DNA of 64,000 bases, from positions 62,001 to 126,000 of the forward strand of contig NZ_JARHUF010000005.1 of assembly GCF_029223195.1 (NCBI RefSeq), written 5' to 3'. Below, piece by piece: positions 9,028-19,854 of this stretch. This DNA comes from Vibrio sp. CAU 1672 (lineage in GTDB: Bacteria; Pseudomonadota; Gammaproteobacteria; Enterobacterales; Vibrionaceae). The notes under the pieces are model-generated. The model saw only the letters and a list, made by a program, of their open reading frames with translations. It ran no database searches and was not told where the DNA came from. Every line of letters begins with the position of its first letter. Position 1 is the stretch's first letter. Position numbers and translations under genes: made by a program.

Positions 9028-11031
9028 ATGTTTCAAGATAATCCGCTACTCGCTCAGCTCAAGCAACAAATCCAAGAAAACCTGCCCAAAAAAGAAGGTA
9101 CGATCAAAGCGACCGACAAAGGTTTTGGTTTCCTGGAAGTAGACAGCAAAACCAGCTTTTTCATTCCACCGGCATACATGAAAAAATGTATTCATGGTGA
9201 CAAAGTCGTTGCCATTATCCGTACCGAGAAGGAACGTGAAGTTGCCGAGCCACAAGAGCTACTTGAACAATCTCTTACGCGCTTTATTGGTCGCATAAAA
9301 ATGTTTAAAGGCAAGCTCAATGTTGCCCCGGATCATCCGCAGCTGAAAAGACTATCTTTGAAAGCTAAAGTTAAAAAAGGATTAAACCCGAACGAGTTTG
9401 CCGAAGGCGACTGGGTTGTCGCTCATCTCATTCGTCACCCGCTTAGTGGGGATAACTCGTTCTTCGTTGAGATTTCAGAAAAAATCACTGACGGTGATGA
9501 TAAAATCGCACCATGGTGGGTCACACTGGCTGGTAACGACCTGCCTAACTCAGAACCAATAGGCCTCGACAACTGGGAACTGAAAGATGACGCAGATCTG
9601 GAGCGAGTCGACATGACTCATGTTCCTTTTGTCACCATCGACGGCGAATCAACCAAAGATATGGATGACGCGTTGTACGCGAAGAAAACCGAATCGGGTG
9701 ATTTTGAGCTGACCATCGCCATCGCAGATCCGACCGCTTATATTATGCCAGAGGATGAAATGGACAAAGTAGCCCGTGAGCGCGGTTACACTATCTATCT
9801 TCCTGGACGCAATATTCCGATGTTACCACGTGATCTGGCCGATGACCTGTGTTCACTGATTGAAGGTCAGATTCGTCCGGCGCTTTGCTGCACGGTAACA
9901 ATTAATAAAGACGGTGTGATCGGCGATAACATCGAGTTCTTTGCCGCCAATATGAAGTCTCACGCGCGTTTAGCGTATAACCATGTTTCTGACTGGCTGG
10001 AAACTGGTGCTTCAGAATCGTGGCAACCATCTGAAGATATTGCGGCTGTCGTGCGCGATCTGTACGATTTTTCTCTTGCTCGTGCCCAATGGCGAGAAAC
10101 ACACGCTGTGGTTTTCCCTGACCGACCAGATTACCGATTCGAGCTCAGCGAAGATAATGATGTCATCGCCATTCATGCCGATATGCGCCGCAGTGCCAAC
10201 CGCTTAGTGGAAGAGGCGATGATCACCGCCAATATCTGTGCCGGCCGTGCGTTACGTAACAAGTTTGCAACCGGTGTATTTAACACCCACTCCGGCTTTA
10301 AAAGTGAAAAAGTCGCGGATGTCGTTGAACTGGTTAACTCTGAAGGTTCACCGGAGTTTAATGCGGAATCCATCACCACATTAGAAGGGTTTGCCGCTCT
10401 CCGTCGTTGGTTAGGTCAACAACCTACCAGCTACCTGGACAACCGAATTCGCAAATTCCAGGCCTACAGTGAAGTGGGCAACCAGCCACTGCCTCATTTT
10501 GCAATGGGTTTAGATGTTTACGCGACCTGGACCTCCCCTATCCGTAAATATGGTGACATGATCAACCACCGAATGCTCAAAGCACTGATTATGGATAAAG
10601 CTCCTCAACAGGTACCTGATGATGCTGTTGGTGAAGAACTGGCATTACATCGTAAACACCACAAAATCGCGGAACGCAATGTGGCCGATTGGCTCTATGC
10701 ACGCACCCTTGCTGAAGAGCAGACTAAGCAAACGTGTTTCACTGGTGAGATTTTTGACATAAATCGCGCAGGTGTACGTGTCCGACTTCTCGAAAATGGC
10801 GCAGCGGCCTTTATTCCTGGTAAGCTAATTCTTGATAATAAAGAAAGAATTGAGTGTAACGGTGATAGTGGTACCATTTCTATTGATAAAGAGGTGGTAT
10901 TTAAACTGGGCGATACATTAGAAGTCGTACTGGCGGAAGTGAATCAGGAAAACCGTAGTTTAGTTGCCAAACCAACGCAGATCTTTGCCGAACAGCCAAC
11001 TGCCTGTGCAGAACAAGCTGTCAGCGAGTAA
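9028..11031 (+). CDS. rnb: Exoribonuclease II
   Basis: A 667-residue RNB-family 3'-to-5' exoribonuclease that degrades single-stranded RNA processively to short oligonucleotides. N-terminal cold-shock-type RNA-binding domains (start [15 protein letters not shown]) are followed by the RNB catalytic core with the acidic metal-binding signature [10 protein letters not shown] and the late motifs [18 protein letters not shown], and a C-terminal S1 domain ([19 protein letters not shown]). Length and order match E. coli Rnb. A strong terminator follows at once, so it is transcribed alone. Confidence 0.96.
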   Translation: MFQDNPLLAQLKQQIQENLPKKEGTIKATDKGFGFLEVDSKTSFFIPPAYMKKCIHGDKVVAIIRTEKEREVAEPQELLEQSLTRFIGRIKMFKGKLNVAPDHPQLKRLSLKAKVKKGLNPNEFAEGDWVVAHLIRHPLSGDNSFFVEISEKITDGDDKIAPWWVTLAGNDLPNSEPIGLDNWELKDDADLERVDMTHVPFVTIDGESTKDMDDALYAKKTESGDFELTIAIADPTAYIMPEDEMDKVARERGYTIYLPGRNIPMLPRDLADDLCSLIEGQIRPALCCTVTINKDGVIGDNIEFFAANMKSHARLAYNHVSDWLETGASESWQPSEDIAAVVRDLYDFSLARAQWRETHAVVFPDRPDYRFELSEDNDVIAIHADMRRSANRLVEEAMITANICAGRALRNKFATGVFNTHSGFKSEKVADVVELVNSEGSPEFNAESITTLEGFAALRRWLGQQPTSYLDNRIRKFQAYSEVGNQPLPHFAMGLDVYATWTSPIRKYGDMINHRMLKALIMDKAPQQVPDDAVGEELALHRKHHKIAERNVADWLYARTLAEEQTKQTCFTGEIFDINRAGVRVRLLENGAAAFIPGKLILDNKERIECNGDSGTISIDKEVVFKLGDTLEVVLAEVNQENRSLVAKPTQIFAEQPTACAEQAVSE

Positions 11032-11044
11032 TGCAAATTGGAAG

Positions 11045-11072
11045 AAAAGGCGCTCTTTTGAGCGCCTTTTTT
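11045..11072 (+). terminator. Rho-independent terminator of rnb
   Basis: An 11-bp stem, AAAAGGCGCTC / GAGCGCCTTTT, with a TTTT loop and a T-run, directly after the rnb stop. Confidence 0.9.
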
Positions 11073-11095
11073 GTCTATAAAAAAAGATAATAACA

Positions 11096-11902
11096 ATGCC
11101 TATGCCAAACATAGAAATCATCCGCTTTAGTCATTTCAAACCACGCAAGAGTGAGCGCTACACACCCACTCACAACGGACTTTACATTGTAGAAGAGGGC
11201 GAACTAATCCTTAATCAACCCAGCGGAGAACAATGCCGCTTACAGTCAGGCGAGTTCACCCTGTATAACTCTATCGACTTGCAAAGTGCCGAAGCCAACC
11301 CCGGAGCCAATGGGTTTAAAGCAATGGCGATCGTTTTTGATATATCACTGTTCAGTGAGTTTAAAGCCTCCCACCCGGAGATCACCTCAGAACCAGCCAA
11401 TCGACGTTTTTATCCTTTTTCACCACAAGAAAACGTCTGCATCACCCAATTAAAAGACACATTGGTCGAACTGGTATCTCATGCTGTTCCCGAGTATGTT
11501 CAAAAACAAGTTGCTCTGGCCTTACTTTCATTGATGGCTTCCGTGAAGCCCAACATCTTATCCATTATCGATGATGCCAGCAGCCTGAGTGCGCCGCAAA
11601 AAGCAATCCGCTATATCGAACACAATATCGAAAAAGACATCACCTTAGATACCCTGGCCACACATATGGATATGTCCATCGCCACTTTAAAGCGACGCCT
11701 GGCTGCAGAGGGACTCTCCTTTTCTCAGATACTAAAAGTAAAACGCATTAACCATGCCGCTACCCAGTTGCGGGTTTCACAAAAATCAATCACCCAGATT
11801 GCATTTGAGTCTGGATTTAAAAGTGCAGCGCACTTTAGTACCGCTTTTAAGTCGATCTACCATGTGACTCCCAAGGAATTTCGCAATCAGATAGCGGTTT
11901 AA
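11096..11902 (+). CDS. AraC-family transcriptional regulator
   Basis: A 268-residue protein. The first ~160 residues resemble a cupin-like sensor of the kind found in regulators of surface structures and virulence (HFKPRKSERYTPTHNGLYIVEEGELIL, here split: HFKPRKSERYTP and THNGLYIVEEGELIL). The C-terminal ~100 residues are a standard double helix-turn-helix AraC domain (ITLDTLATHMDMSIATLKRR; ITQIAFESGFKSAAHFSTAF). The start could also be the ATG two codons downstream. No ligand or target can be named. It ends six bases from the convergent DUF3024 gene. Confidence 0.87.
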   Translation: MPMPNIEIIRFSHFKPRKSERYTPTHNGLYIVEEGELILNQPSGEQCRLQSGEFTLYNSIDLQSAEANPGANGFKAMAIVFDISLFSEFKASHPEITSEPANRRFYPFSPQENVCITQLKDTLVELVSHAVPEYVQKQVALALLSLMASVKPNILSIIDDASSLSAPQKAIRYIEHNIEKDITLDTLATHMDMSIATLKRRLAAEGLSFSQILKVKRINHAATQLRVSQKSITQIAFESGFKSAAHFSTAFKSIYHVTPKEFRNQIAV

Positions 11903-11908
11903 AAAAAC

Positions 11909-12262
11909 TTAAAACCAAAAACAGTCAAGAGGATCTTGTTCTAACTCGGCAATGAGATCCTCCAGATTGCCACTTTGAGCTAACGGCCGGTAAGACCGCC
12001 ATTGCACTTCCCCATTTCGCTCGCGAGGAACATAAAACAGCCACAACTGCCGCTGCGCATCAAAAAGAATTTTAGCTATGGGTAATGTGTATTCACTATG
12101 TTGAGAATCCAACAAGTAATGAGCGTGATAGAGCTCCACACCATTCTCAACCGGCTGATACAGACACTTGCCTAATTCCACAGGCAGGTTAGCGTTACGC
12201 TGAGAGCACAGCCGCTGAACGGATTTATATAAGCGACTGGTCGCCAACTGAGATACCGACAT
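11909..12262 (-). CDS. DUF3024-domain protein
   Basis: This 117-residue protein ends in RSYRPLAQSGNLEDLIAELE followed by QDPLDCFWF, the C-terminal signature of DUF3024, a short family of unknown function common in Vibrio. There is no signal peptide or membrane segment, so it is probably cytoplasmic. It sits tail to tail with the AraC regulator and back to back with the phosphate-binding protein gene. Confidence 0.75.
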   Translation of the reverse strand: MSVSQLATSRLYKSVQRLCSQRNANLPVELGKCLYQPVENGVELYHAHYLLDSQHSEYTLPIAKILFDAQRQLWLFYVPRERNGEVQWRSYRPLAQSGNLEDLIAELEQDPLDCFWF

Positions 12263-12420
12263 GTATACACTCCTGATGTCTACTCATTAGTATAGCTATA
12301 ACGAATCAACACACGAGCAGTGTAAACCAATACTTTTACCAGTTAATGATGCACCTTCACAAAAGTGTAACCGGAACGAAATATCATGATGGCTGATTTA
12401 TACCGTATGTGGAGTTCAAT

Positions 12421-13248
12421 ATGTTACGTTTTACTGTGGCAGCCCTATTTGCCATAGCACTATCTGCCCCAGGCGCACTGGCAAAAGAAGTCAATATCTC
12501 AGGTTCCACCTCTGTGGCTCGCGTCATGGATATCCTTGCGGAAGAATACAACAAAGCCCATCCCGAAGATTACATTGCAGTGCAAGGAATCGGCTCCAGC
12601 GCCGGCATCACTATGGTCAATAAAGGTGTGGTTGAACTCGGGATGAGCTCACGCTATCTGACAGAACGTGAAAAAGGGGAAGATTTAAACGTTTTTGCTA
12701 TCGCTTATGATGGTCTGGCTGTGGTTGTCAATCGCAGTAACAAGATCGAAAACCTGACACACCAACAGCTGTACGACATCTATAAAGGTAAGATCACTAA
12801 CTGGAAGCAAGTAGGCGGCGAAGAAAAACCGATCGCAGTCGTCACACGTGAAGCCTCGTCAGGCTCACGGTACAGTTTTGAAAGTCTGCTCGGTCTGACC
12901 AAAATTGTTAACAACCGCTTGGTATCAGATATTGATCCGCATAACTTGGTCGTTAACAGCAACAGCATGGTCAAAACCATTGTAAACCATAACCCACACG
13001 CAATTGGTTTTATCTCGGTTGGTTCGGTTGATCATTCAGTCAAAGCGATTATGTATGAAGGTACTGAACCGTCGGCAAAAAACATCAGCAATCATAAATA
13101 CCAGTTAGCTCGTCCATTCCTGATCTTCTATAAAGTGGGAGCGCTTGACGAATCAGGTAAACGTTTTGTTGCCTTTCTGAAATCAGAGCAAGGACAAAAC
13201 GTGATTATCAACTATGGCTACACTCCGGTAAAAAACTATAACCAGTAA
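12421..13248 (+). CDS. PstS-like phosphate ABC transporter substrate-binding protein
   Basis: The 275-residue periplasmic protein begins with signal peptide MLRFTVAALFAIALSAPGALA. The PBP-like core has ISGSTSVARVMDILAE and GIGSSAGI, the phosphate-contacting loops of PstS, then TREASSGSRYSF. A GTG at 12409 would lengthen the ORF, but GGAG at 12411-12414 places translation at the ATG at 12421. No pstCAB genes adjoin it, so it may serve an unlinked transporter or act as a phosphate scavenger. I could not find a clear Pho box in the 158-base upstream gap. Confidence 0.85.
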   Translation: MLRFTVAALFAIALSAPGALAKEVNISGSTSVARVMDILAEEYNKAHPEDYIAVQGIGSSAGITMVNKGVVELGMSSRYLTEREKGEDLNVFAIAYDGLAVVVNRSNKIENLTHQQLYDIYKGKITNWKQVGGEEKPIAVVTREASSGSRYSFESLLGLTKIVNNRLVSDIDPHNLVVNSNSMVKTIVNHNPHAIGFISVGSVDHSVKAIMYEGTEPSAKNISNHKYQLARPFLIFYKVGALDESGKRFVAFLKSEQGQNVIINYGYTPVKNYNQ

Positions 13249-13250
13249 CA

Positions 13251-13281
13251 AAAAAGAGAGAGCCTTGGCTCTCTCTTTTTT
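13251..13281 (+). terminator. Bidirectional terminator between pstS-like and metalloprotease genes
   Basis: A 14-bp perfect stem (AAAAAGAGAGAGCC / GGCTCTCTCTTTTT) with a 2-base loop and T-run. It lies between convergent genes and may serve both. Confidence 0.88.
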
Positions 13282-13312
13282 TAATTCGCGCACTGCTCAT
13301 CTGAGCGGTGTG

Positions 13313-16300
13313 TTATTTTTTACCGTTGCCTTTGTTACCCCCACCAGACCCTGAGCTGCTCAGGCTAATCGACACAGTCGCTGTGGCAGTTTTATCACCG
13401 TCACTGATGGTATAGCTGAAACTGTCACTGGTCTTAAAGCTCTTTGCCGGCGTATAGCGAATCTGACCATCAGCAGTGATCTGCACACTGCCTTTTGCTC
13501 CTTGCGTTGCTGCAACAATGCGTAAAGCATCACCTTCCGGATCGCGGTCATTCATCAGAACATCAATCTGCACAGGTTCTTTGGCTGCAAGCGTCACACT
13601 GTCATTCACCGCAACCGGTGCGTTGTTAACTGGCGTGATGATGACGTAGTTCACCACCTTCTGGCTGAGCAGGTTACTTTCCGCCATATCTTGCGCGTTA
13701 ATCGCAATGCTATAACTACCCTCTGCGGCCGTGGTCGCTGACGTAACACTGATGCTGACCGTGCGGCTTTCGCCCGGTGCCAGAGTAACCTTGCTGCTGG
13801 TACCGCTCCAGCCTGCCGGCAGTTGACTAAAGATGGCAATGTCTTTGTCTGCACAATCCTGGCTATCACGGTTGGTTACGGTTACAGAGTAATCCAGCCG
13901 GCTGCCAGCCGCCACTTCACCAGCAAGGGAAGAGACGGACAACAGCGGCGCTTCGGCAACACACACCGGTGCCGGAGCAGCGACAGCATAAGTACCCGCT
14001 GCGTTACTGTTATAACTCATATCAGTGGTGTTGTAGCTATAAACATTAATGGCATACACACCCTCAGCTGCAGTTTGCGATGACGTCACATTCAAACTGA
14101 CCGACGCTGTCTTGCCCGGTGCCAGAATGATGCTGCCGCTGTCTGCACTCCAACCTTCCGGTACGCTGGCAACCACATCAAAAGCAGACGGCTCGCAGGT
14201 GCTGCTGTCTTGGCTGGTCACCGTAGCGGTGTAACTCACGGTTGTCCCGGCTGCCACTTCACCACTTTGGTTCGCGGTGAATGACATCACCGGATTAGCC
14301 AATACACAGGCTTCAATTGGGGTTTCCACCACATAGCTCGCAACGGTACTGGCTCTGAAATTGCTGTCGGCACGGTTGATGGCGCTAATCGCAATATCGT
14401 ACTGACCATCTGTTGCAGTACCACTTGAGGTGATATTCAGAGTTGTCGTTTCGCTACTTCCAGGAGCCAGATTTAATGTAGCGCCTGTCGCCGTCCACCC
14501 AGCAGGTGCACTCGCTGCTACGTCAAAATCCGAAGCAGCACAGCCATCGTTATCGTTATTGGTAACAGTTACGTTGTAACTAACAGTATCACCCGCTACA
14601 CCGGTGAAAGTTTCACCTGATGCCAACCTGATCACCGGATCAGTTTGGCTACAAGTCTGCTCCGCGAAACTGACATGCACACTGGCACCGGTACTGTTGG
14701 CCCATTCCGTAGTGATGGTAACGCCGGCATCCGGATCGGTGTAGCTGTTACCCACGGCCAGCGCAGCATCATCCATATCAGCCCAGGAGCTTGATGGCGT
14801 CATGTCCAGTAGCTGAGAGCCCTGGGTATCAGACTCGGAAGCTACGCGAAATACCACACCATTGGTAATGCCGTCTTTGCCTTGCAGAAAACTGTCAAAA
14901 CCGATTGCCTGACGATACTCAAGATAATACCAGCTTGCCTGGCCGGTCACCGGATCGGTACCACGCTTGATTTTCAATCCTTTCACTGCACCTTCTGACG
15001 CAGATTCATAAGGTTCCAGCACATAACTGCCTTCAGTATCAGCGGTAATAATCTCACCGGAACCTGGGGTCAGCCAACCCAAACGCTCTTTATTGTATGC
15101 GCCGAAGTGGCCCTCAACGCCGGCAGCGCCCATAATATCCATGGTATCGCCATAAGTAACAGAAATGCAGTTATCACCAATGGTATCCGCGCCGCAATCC
15201 AGCTTTTCTGCGTGGTGCAAACCGAAGTTATGCCCCAGCTCATGACCGATGGTATTCAAGGTAAATGACCCGTTAATCCATGCCCGAGACTGAGTTCCCC
15301 CCAGTGTGCCTTTTCCGGTCCAGCCACAGCTGCTTACCTTAGGAAACAAGTAGATCAAGCGGTTATACCGGCTGAGATCAATACCATCTTCTTGCGCATA
15401 TTGACGAGCATAGCGATCAATTCCGCTTGAATCACAAGTCGTCGAATCCATCGGCAGAGTGTTATAACCATGAACATCACCACTCAACCAGGTTTGGCCA
15501 TTTGAGTTTTCCTGGTAGAAATCGTTAACCTTACCAAAGACCATATCTCTGACTTCATCGAGTGTCCAAGGCTGCTGAGCATTATCCTGGAAGTTCACCA
15601 GAAGTACTAAAGTGCGCTGCTCACCCAATGTGTTAGTCAATGCGGCCGTTGTCGAGGTGGATGTATCAGTTGTCGTTGTGCTGTCCTGAGATAAAACAGA
15701 CAAAGCATTTTGCTCATCTTCTAACACCAAAGAACCAGATTGTTGCTCGGTATTATTTAATTGCCAGCCACGGGCGCGAACTTTTGAACCGGACTGAATC
15801 TGGTGTGCCTTTGCGGTGTTCGGCATGTGCAGCTCAGTGCGTCCGTTATCGGTTGTGAGCACATGTCGCAGGCGGCTTTGGCTATGATCCTGATAGTCTT
15901 CGTAGAACACCTCAAGCTCACCTTTCACCACGTGCTGTTGCTCGAGCAAAGCCTGAACTTGTGCCGGGATGCCTTGACGGTCTTTTGCGGTCAAAAGTAA
16001 CTCAACCGCCGCGGCAGGATCCGATTGCACCAACTCAGCCAACACCGCCTGACGCTCTTCTGCCAGGGCCAGCATTTGCTTTAAGTGCTGACCTCTATTC
16101 GAGTGATCAGCCCGGCGATAATCCGCCATTGCTTCGGTCAGGGCCAAAGTTTGTTTTACCGCTTGATGGTGTTTTTCCTGAGCAGCCTTGTTATGTTTGT
16201 CTGCCTTCCCATGCTTCTCGGTTCCATGGCCGTGATGGGCATGTGTCACGTCATGATAGTGATCAGCAATGGATACACTATCTTCGGCCGTAGCAAAAGG

Positions 16301-16414
16301 CACTGCCGTTGCCGTACCAGCCATTAGAAAGGAAGATGCTCCCAAAAGAGCAGATATTGAAAGTTTGTTCAGTCGCGAGGCGAGAATACTTGAACGAAAA
16401 GGGATATTAAACAT
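13313..16414 (-). CDS. Secreted M11-like (gametolysin-type) metalloprotease with NEW3 repeats
   Basis: The protein has 1033 residues from the ATG at 16414; a longer frame adds 22 residues before the signal peptide. Residues 1-38 are a signal peptide. A His-rich segment (about 52-83) follows, then a propeptide-like helical region. The catalytic metzincin domain spans about 265-590, with zinc motif HELGHNFGLHH at 391-401 and a Met-turn DIMG near 426-429. Three NEW3-type beta-sandwich repeats of ~95 residues (about 605-895) each begin near a Cys. The end is a cadherin-like repeat (NNAPVAVNDSV...) and a GSGGGNKGNGKK tail. There is no sorting signal, so it is likely released. It is probably a secreted protein-degrading enzyme; substrate unknown. 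Confidence 0.86.
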   Translation of the reverse strand: MFNIPFRSSILASRLNKLSISALLGASSFLMAGTATAVPFATAEDSVSIADHYHDVTHAHHGHGTEKHGKADKHNKAAQEKHHQAVKQTLALTEAMADYRRADHSNRGQHLKQMLALAEERQAVLAELVQSDPAAAVELLLTAKDRQGIPAQVQALLEQQHVVKGELEVFYEDYQDHSQSRLRHVLTTDNGRTELHMPNTAKAHQIQSGSKVRARGWQLNNTEQQSGSLVLEDEQNALSVLSQDSTTTTDTSTSTTAALTNTLGEQRTLVLLVNFQDNAQQPWTLDEVRDMVFGKVNDFYQENSNGQTWLSGDVHGYNTLPMDSTTCDSSGIDRYARQYAQEDGIDLSRYNRLIYLFPKVSSCGWTGKGTLGGTQSRAWINGSFTLNTIGHELGHNFGLHHAEKLDCGADTIGDNCISVTYGDTMDIMGAAGVEGHFGAYNKERLGWLTPGSGEIITADTEGSYVLEPYESASEGAVKGLKIKRGTDPVTGQASWYYLEYRQAIGFDSFLQGKDGITNGVVFRVASESDTQGSQLLDMTPSSSWADMDDAALAVGNSYTDPDAGVTITTEWANSTGASVHVSFAEQTCSQTDPVIRLASGETFTGVAGDTVSYNVTVTNNDNDGCAASDFDVAASAPAGWTATGATLNLAPGSSETTTLNITSSGTATDGQYDIAISAINRADSNFRASTVASYVVETPIEACVLANPVMSFTANQSGEVAAGTTVSYTATVTSQDSSTCEPSAFDVVASVPEGWSADSGSIILAPGKTASVSLNVTSSQTAAEGVYAINVYSYNTTDMSYNSNAAGTYAVAAPAPVCVAEAPLLSVSSLAGEVAAGSRLDYSVTVTNRDSQDCADKDIAIFSQLPAGWSGTSSKVTLAPGESRTVSISVTSATTAAEGSYSIAINAQDMAESNLLSQKVVNYVIITPVNNAPVAVNDSVTLAAKEPVQIDVLMNDRDPEGDALRIVAATQGAKGSVQITADGQIRYTPAKSFKTSDSFSYTISDGDKTATATVSISLSSSGSGGGNKGNGKK

Positions 16415-17811
16415 AGTTAAAGTTCTTAGTTTTTTAATCTTGGGAGCCAAAATTATGCTCAGAAATACATAGGCAACCACATTAGGTTACCACTTAGATT
16501 CTACTTTTATAAAAAAGCCATTTTGCCTGCAAAGAATAACAAGCATTGCTTTTATTTCAGGAAGTTACGTCTGTAAAATTAAATATATGCATATCAAATA
16601 TCTTTAATTAAAAACTACCACTGTTCTAAAATTAAATATCTTCGATAGAAATTGGATGATTAATGCAGCCAGCCTGGCGGCCACACTTTATATAATCGAA
16701 ATAAGCAGTAAAACGTTAGAATTAAATGTCTATAACGCTTCTTATTTCGTTGGCTTTAAATCATCGTAAATAATTATTAAAAAATAATATTCACCCGGTG
16801 GTACATAAGTATACCCACCAGTCGATGTTTTCTTTACCTGAGATTTTGATCGAAATTCTGCTTGATAGTCAGATCTAAGCCAGAACGTCGCTAATGCCTG
16901 AGTTTAGGCAATTTGAGAGTCATGTTATTAGCATAAAAGTCAAACCTAACCACCACTATTTAAATGCAACAGAACAGATATGTAAGCCGATGTTATTAAC
17001 GAGCTGTCATATCAATCAGTCTGCTAAGTTTTATTTGCAGGAAGGATATTAACAAACGAATTGATTAAAACTCAACCAAATTAATGTAAAAGATCGAGTT
17101 TTTTTTGAAAAGCACATCCAAATCATCAGGATATAAAAGGTAATAACTTGTTAAATGTGATGTTTATTCCATGAATATGAAATCACAATAATAAATAATA
17201 ACCACTTCTCGTGATCTGAAAAGTTTAATACTTATATTAAAAAACCTTTCCTAATAATAACAAGAAACTGACTTTACATCGCAAATGTCAGAACTATGTC
17301 AATAGATACGTAATACAAACAAGCACGCAACATTAAAAGATCCAAACCACAACATATCCAGCTTTTAATGAATATCTTGCGGCATTGTAAAATGGTTAAT
17401 CAAAAACTTTCAAACAAAGCTCATCATAACTGCTTATTGAACGCACAGATTAACGCGCCAATTTCACTTACTTCAGAACACCATTCGTTATAGCACCCTG
17501 TCCGGTGTCTTTCCAAGTGCCGACATCGCGAATTCTGATCACATATTAATACGACCTACATCCAACAACTCATCAGGTCCGCAACTCACAATATGTTCTG
17601 GCATCGAATGAATGCGAATTGTTCACAAGCTGGTCTTACCTGCATAAAAAGATTGACATGGATAAATTTATTTTAAAGCTCATATCTCTATCGAAAACCA
17701 GAAAACTTAGTGGTACATTACATCTGTTGCAGTAACAATATGGATCTTCATCACACATCTGGACGTGGTTTACTTTGGCGACACAACATATAAAAACAAG
17801 GTATATCACTA
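16415..17811. other. 1.4 kb AT-rich gene-free region
   Basis: Between the divergent protease and chemoreceptor genes there are 1,397 bases with no plausible ORF and strong AT bias. Runs like AAATTAAATAT recur near 16577, 16630 and 16720. A short imperfect hairpin GGTGGTA/TACCCACC lies at 16797-16820. I recognised no RNA gene or sigma-54 promoter. It may be an unusually long regulatory region or decayed DNA. Confidence 0.5.
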
Positions 17812-19443
17812 ATGTTTATTAAAAATCTTTCGATTTCGAAGAAAATTTCTTTTTCCTTCTTCATCATTGCACTTGTCAATATCATGCTGGGCATATTTTT
17901 GTCTTCAGAGCTCAAAACTATAAAATCCGAACTCCTCAACTTTACTGATGACACCTTACCAGCAATGGAAAGCATAGATGAGATTAGAGATGACCTTTCG
18001 CGTTTACGTCGCTCTCAGTTTGTTTCCTTCACATTTGAAGGTTCAGATAAAATCCGAAATAAGATCTCAAGTAACGTCCGTGAACGTAATGAAATTTTGC
18101 GTAAGCTGGATGCCTATGGCCAAACGATTTGGTCTGACGAAGAACGTAATATTTTCCAACAGGTTATGCGTAATCTGGAAAGCTACAATCTCACCATGGA
18201 TCAATACAATGAGGCCATGCTGGCCAACGACAAAATGAAAGCTCATCCCATTTTGGTAAATTCTCTGCCCGCTTTTCAGGCCGTTGACACAGAACTCGGA
18301 GAGCTGATCCACCTGCTTAAACAAGCCATGGAGAGCAACAAGTCAAATATCCTCTCTTCGGTTAACGGACAGAGCAGTTCAACTATTGGCAGCAACGTCA
18401 TCATCTTAATGATCATGACCCTGATGACCTACATTCTGACCCGGTTAATCTGCGGGCCTTTAAAGCTGGTCGTAGACCAGGCCAATGCCATCGCGACCGG
18501 TGACTTATCTAACAACATCGACCGACAAGCAATTGGTGATGACGAACTGGGAGAACTGGCTGATGCAACCAGCAAGATGCAGGATGACTTGCGTCAGGTA
18601 ATCGACAATGTGATCGCAGCGGTGACCCAGTTAAGCGGTGCGGTTGAAGAGATGAACCAGATTTCGGATACATCAGCATCAGGAATGAAATCTCAACAAC
18701 TACAAATCACCCAAGTGGCAGCCGCAATGACAGAAATGAAAGCTGCCATCGCCGATGTTGCCCACAATACCGAGAATGCGGCCAATCAAGCGAATCAGGC
18801 CAATCAGCGCACACAAGATGGCGTACGCATTAGCCAGACAATGGTAGACACTATTGAGGAAGTGTCCAACGTTATAAGCGCTGCTGGTGATACCGTTGCT
18901 GAACTTGAACAACAGTCGAACCAAATCAATGTAATTGTCGATGTGATCCGTAATATCGCTGACCAGACCAACCTACTGGCGCTCAATGCTGCTATTGAAG
19001 CGGCGCGGGCCGGAGAATCTGGCCGAGGATTTGCTGTCGTTGCTGACGAAGTAAGAACGCTCGCAGGCCGCACCCAGGACTCAACCAGCGAAATTACGAC
19101 CATCATTGAACAGCTACAATCACTGGCCAAAGACGCAAAATCCGCGACCGAGCTGTCAAGAAGCAGTATCTCTGTCTGCACGGAGCAAGGCACTCAATCC
19201 AAGCATTTGATGAACGATATTGAGCTCTCCATTTCCGATATCGCCGCTATGGGTAGCCAGATCGCCACTGCCTGCAATCAGCAGGATTCGGTTGCAGAAG
19301 AACTGAATCGTAACATAGAAAACATTCACCTGGCATCACAGGAAGTATCACAAGGTTCAGAGCAAACGGCTCAGGCCTGCCGCGAACTGAGCCAGCTTTC
19401 CGTTTCACTCCAGCAAGTGATGAAACGCTTTAAACTCGCTTAA
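17812..19443 (+). CDS. Methyl-accepting chemotaxis protein
   Basis: A 543-residue chemoreceptor: TM1 at about 12-30, a periplasmic four-helix-bundle sensor (about 31-190), TM2 at about 192-212 ([18 protein letters not shown]), a HAMP linker, and a C-terminal signalling coiled coil. The hairpin tip contains the invariant [20 protein letters not shown] region, which contacts CheA and CheW. It ends KRFKLA, without a CheR-docking pentapeptide. The ligand is unknown. It stands alone behind the gene-free region and is followed by a hairpin at 19466-19497. Confidence 0.94.
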   Translation: MFIKNLSISKKISFSFFIIALVNIMLGIFLSSELKTIKSELLNFTDDTLPAMESIDEIRDDLSRLRRSQFVSFTFEGSDKIRNKISSNVRERNEILRKLDAYGQTIWSDEERNIFQQVMRNLESYNLTMDQYNEAMLANDKMKAHPILVNSLPAFQAVDTELGELIHLLKQAMESNKSNILSSVNGQSSSTIGSNVIILMIMTLMTYILTRLICGPLKLVVDQANAIATGDLSNNIDRQAIGDDELGELADATSKMQDDLRQVIDNVIAAVTQLSGAVEEMNQISDTSASGMKSQQLQITQVAAAMTEMKAAIADVAHNTENAANQANQANQRTQDGVRISQTMVDTIEEVSNVISAAGDTVAELEQQSNQINVIVDVIRNIADQTNLLALNAAIEAARAGESGRGFAVVADEVRTLAGRTQDSTSEITTIIEQLQSLAKDAKSATELSRSSISVCTEQGTQSKHLMNDIELSISDIAAMGSQIATACNQQDSVAEELNRNIENIHLASQEVSQGSEQTAQACRELSQLSVSLQQVMKRFKLA

Positions 19444-19465
19444 ACTGTATTAGTTCTGGCTGGTT

Positions 19466-19497
19466 CAGACACTCCAGGTAAACTCTTGGAGTGTCTG
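19466..19497 (+). terminator. Terminator-like hairpin after chemoreceptor gene
   Basis: An 11-bp perfect stem CAGACACTCCA / TGGAGTGTCTG with a 10-base loop. The T-run after it is weak. Confidence 0.6.
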
Positions 19498-19854
19498 ATT
19501 ACTCTCCCCTCTCCGCCCCGATCCCCTTGTCGTAACACCTGAGTTAAACGTTTCAGGCAATGACTGCCTGCACCAATTGGCGCTATTTCTAGTTCACCGT
19601 AAATCAGAACACACAAGTGATTAAAATATTAGCTGGTGATGTCACTCTATAGCCGAGCTATGAGAGTAATGGCTATGCAAAAATGTTTTTTTGTCTCTTC
19701 TTACGCCCGACCGATAAGGCGTGCAAGGGAAAAGCGTATTATTCTTAATCTACAGGCCATCGCTAAGTACACCCTTGCCTTCTGTGTCAGCACTTTGGTA
19801 CTCCGTAGCTTGACTAACAAGTGGCTTGTTCATTCAACTGTATGGAGACTGCCA
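19498..19854. other. Upstream region of P-type ATPase gene
   Basis: The frame of the ATPase stays open back to 19636 but that stretch is Arg/Cys-rich and unlike the family, so I treat it as untranslated leader. No other gene is visible. Confidence 0.5.

Noticed and set aside
17690..17811. Sigma-54 promoter before the chemoreceptor
   Set aside because: TGGTAC and TTGCA elements are present but their spacing is too long for a -24/-12 promoter.
19636..19854. N-terminal extension of the P-type ATPase
   Set aside because: The 73 extra residues are basic and Cys-rich and unlike the family. A strong ribosome binding site and GTG at 19855 give the normal length.
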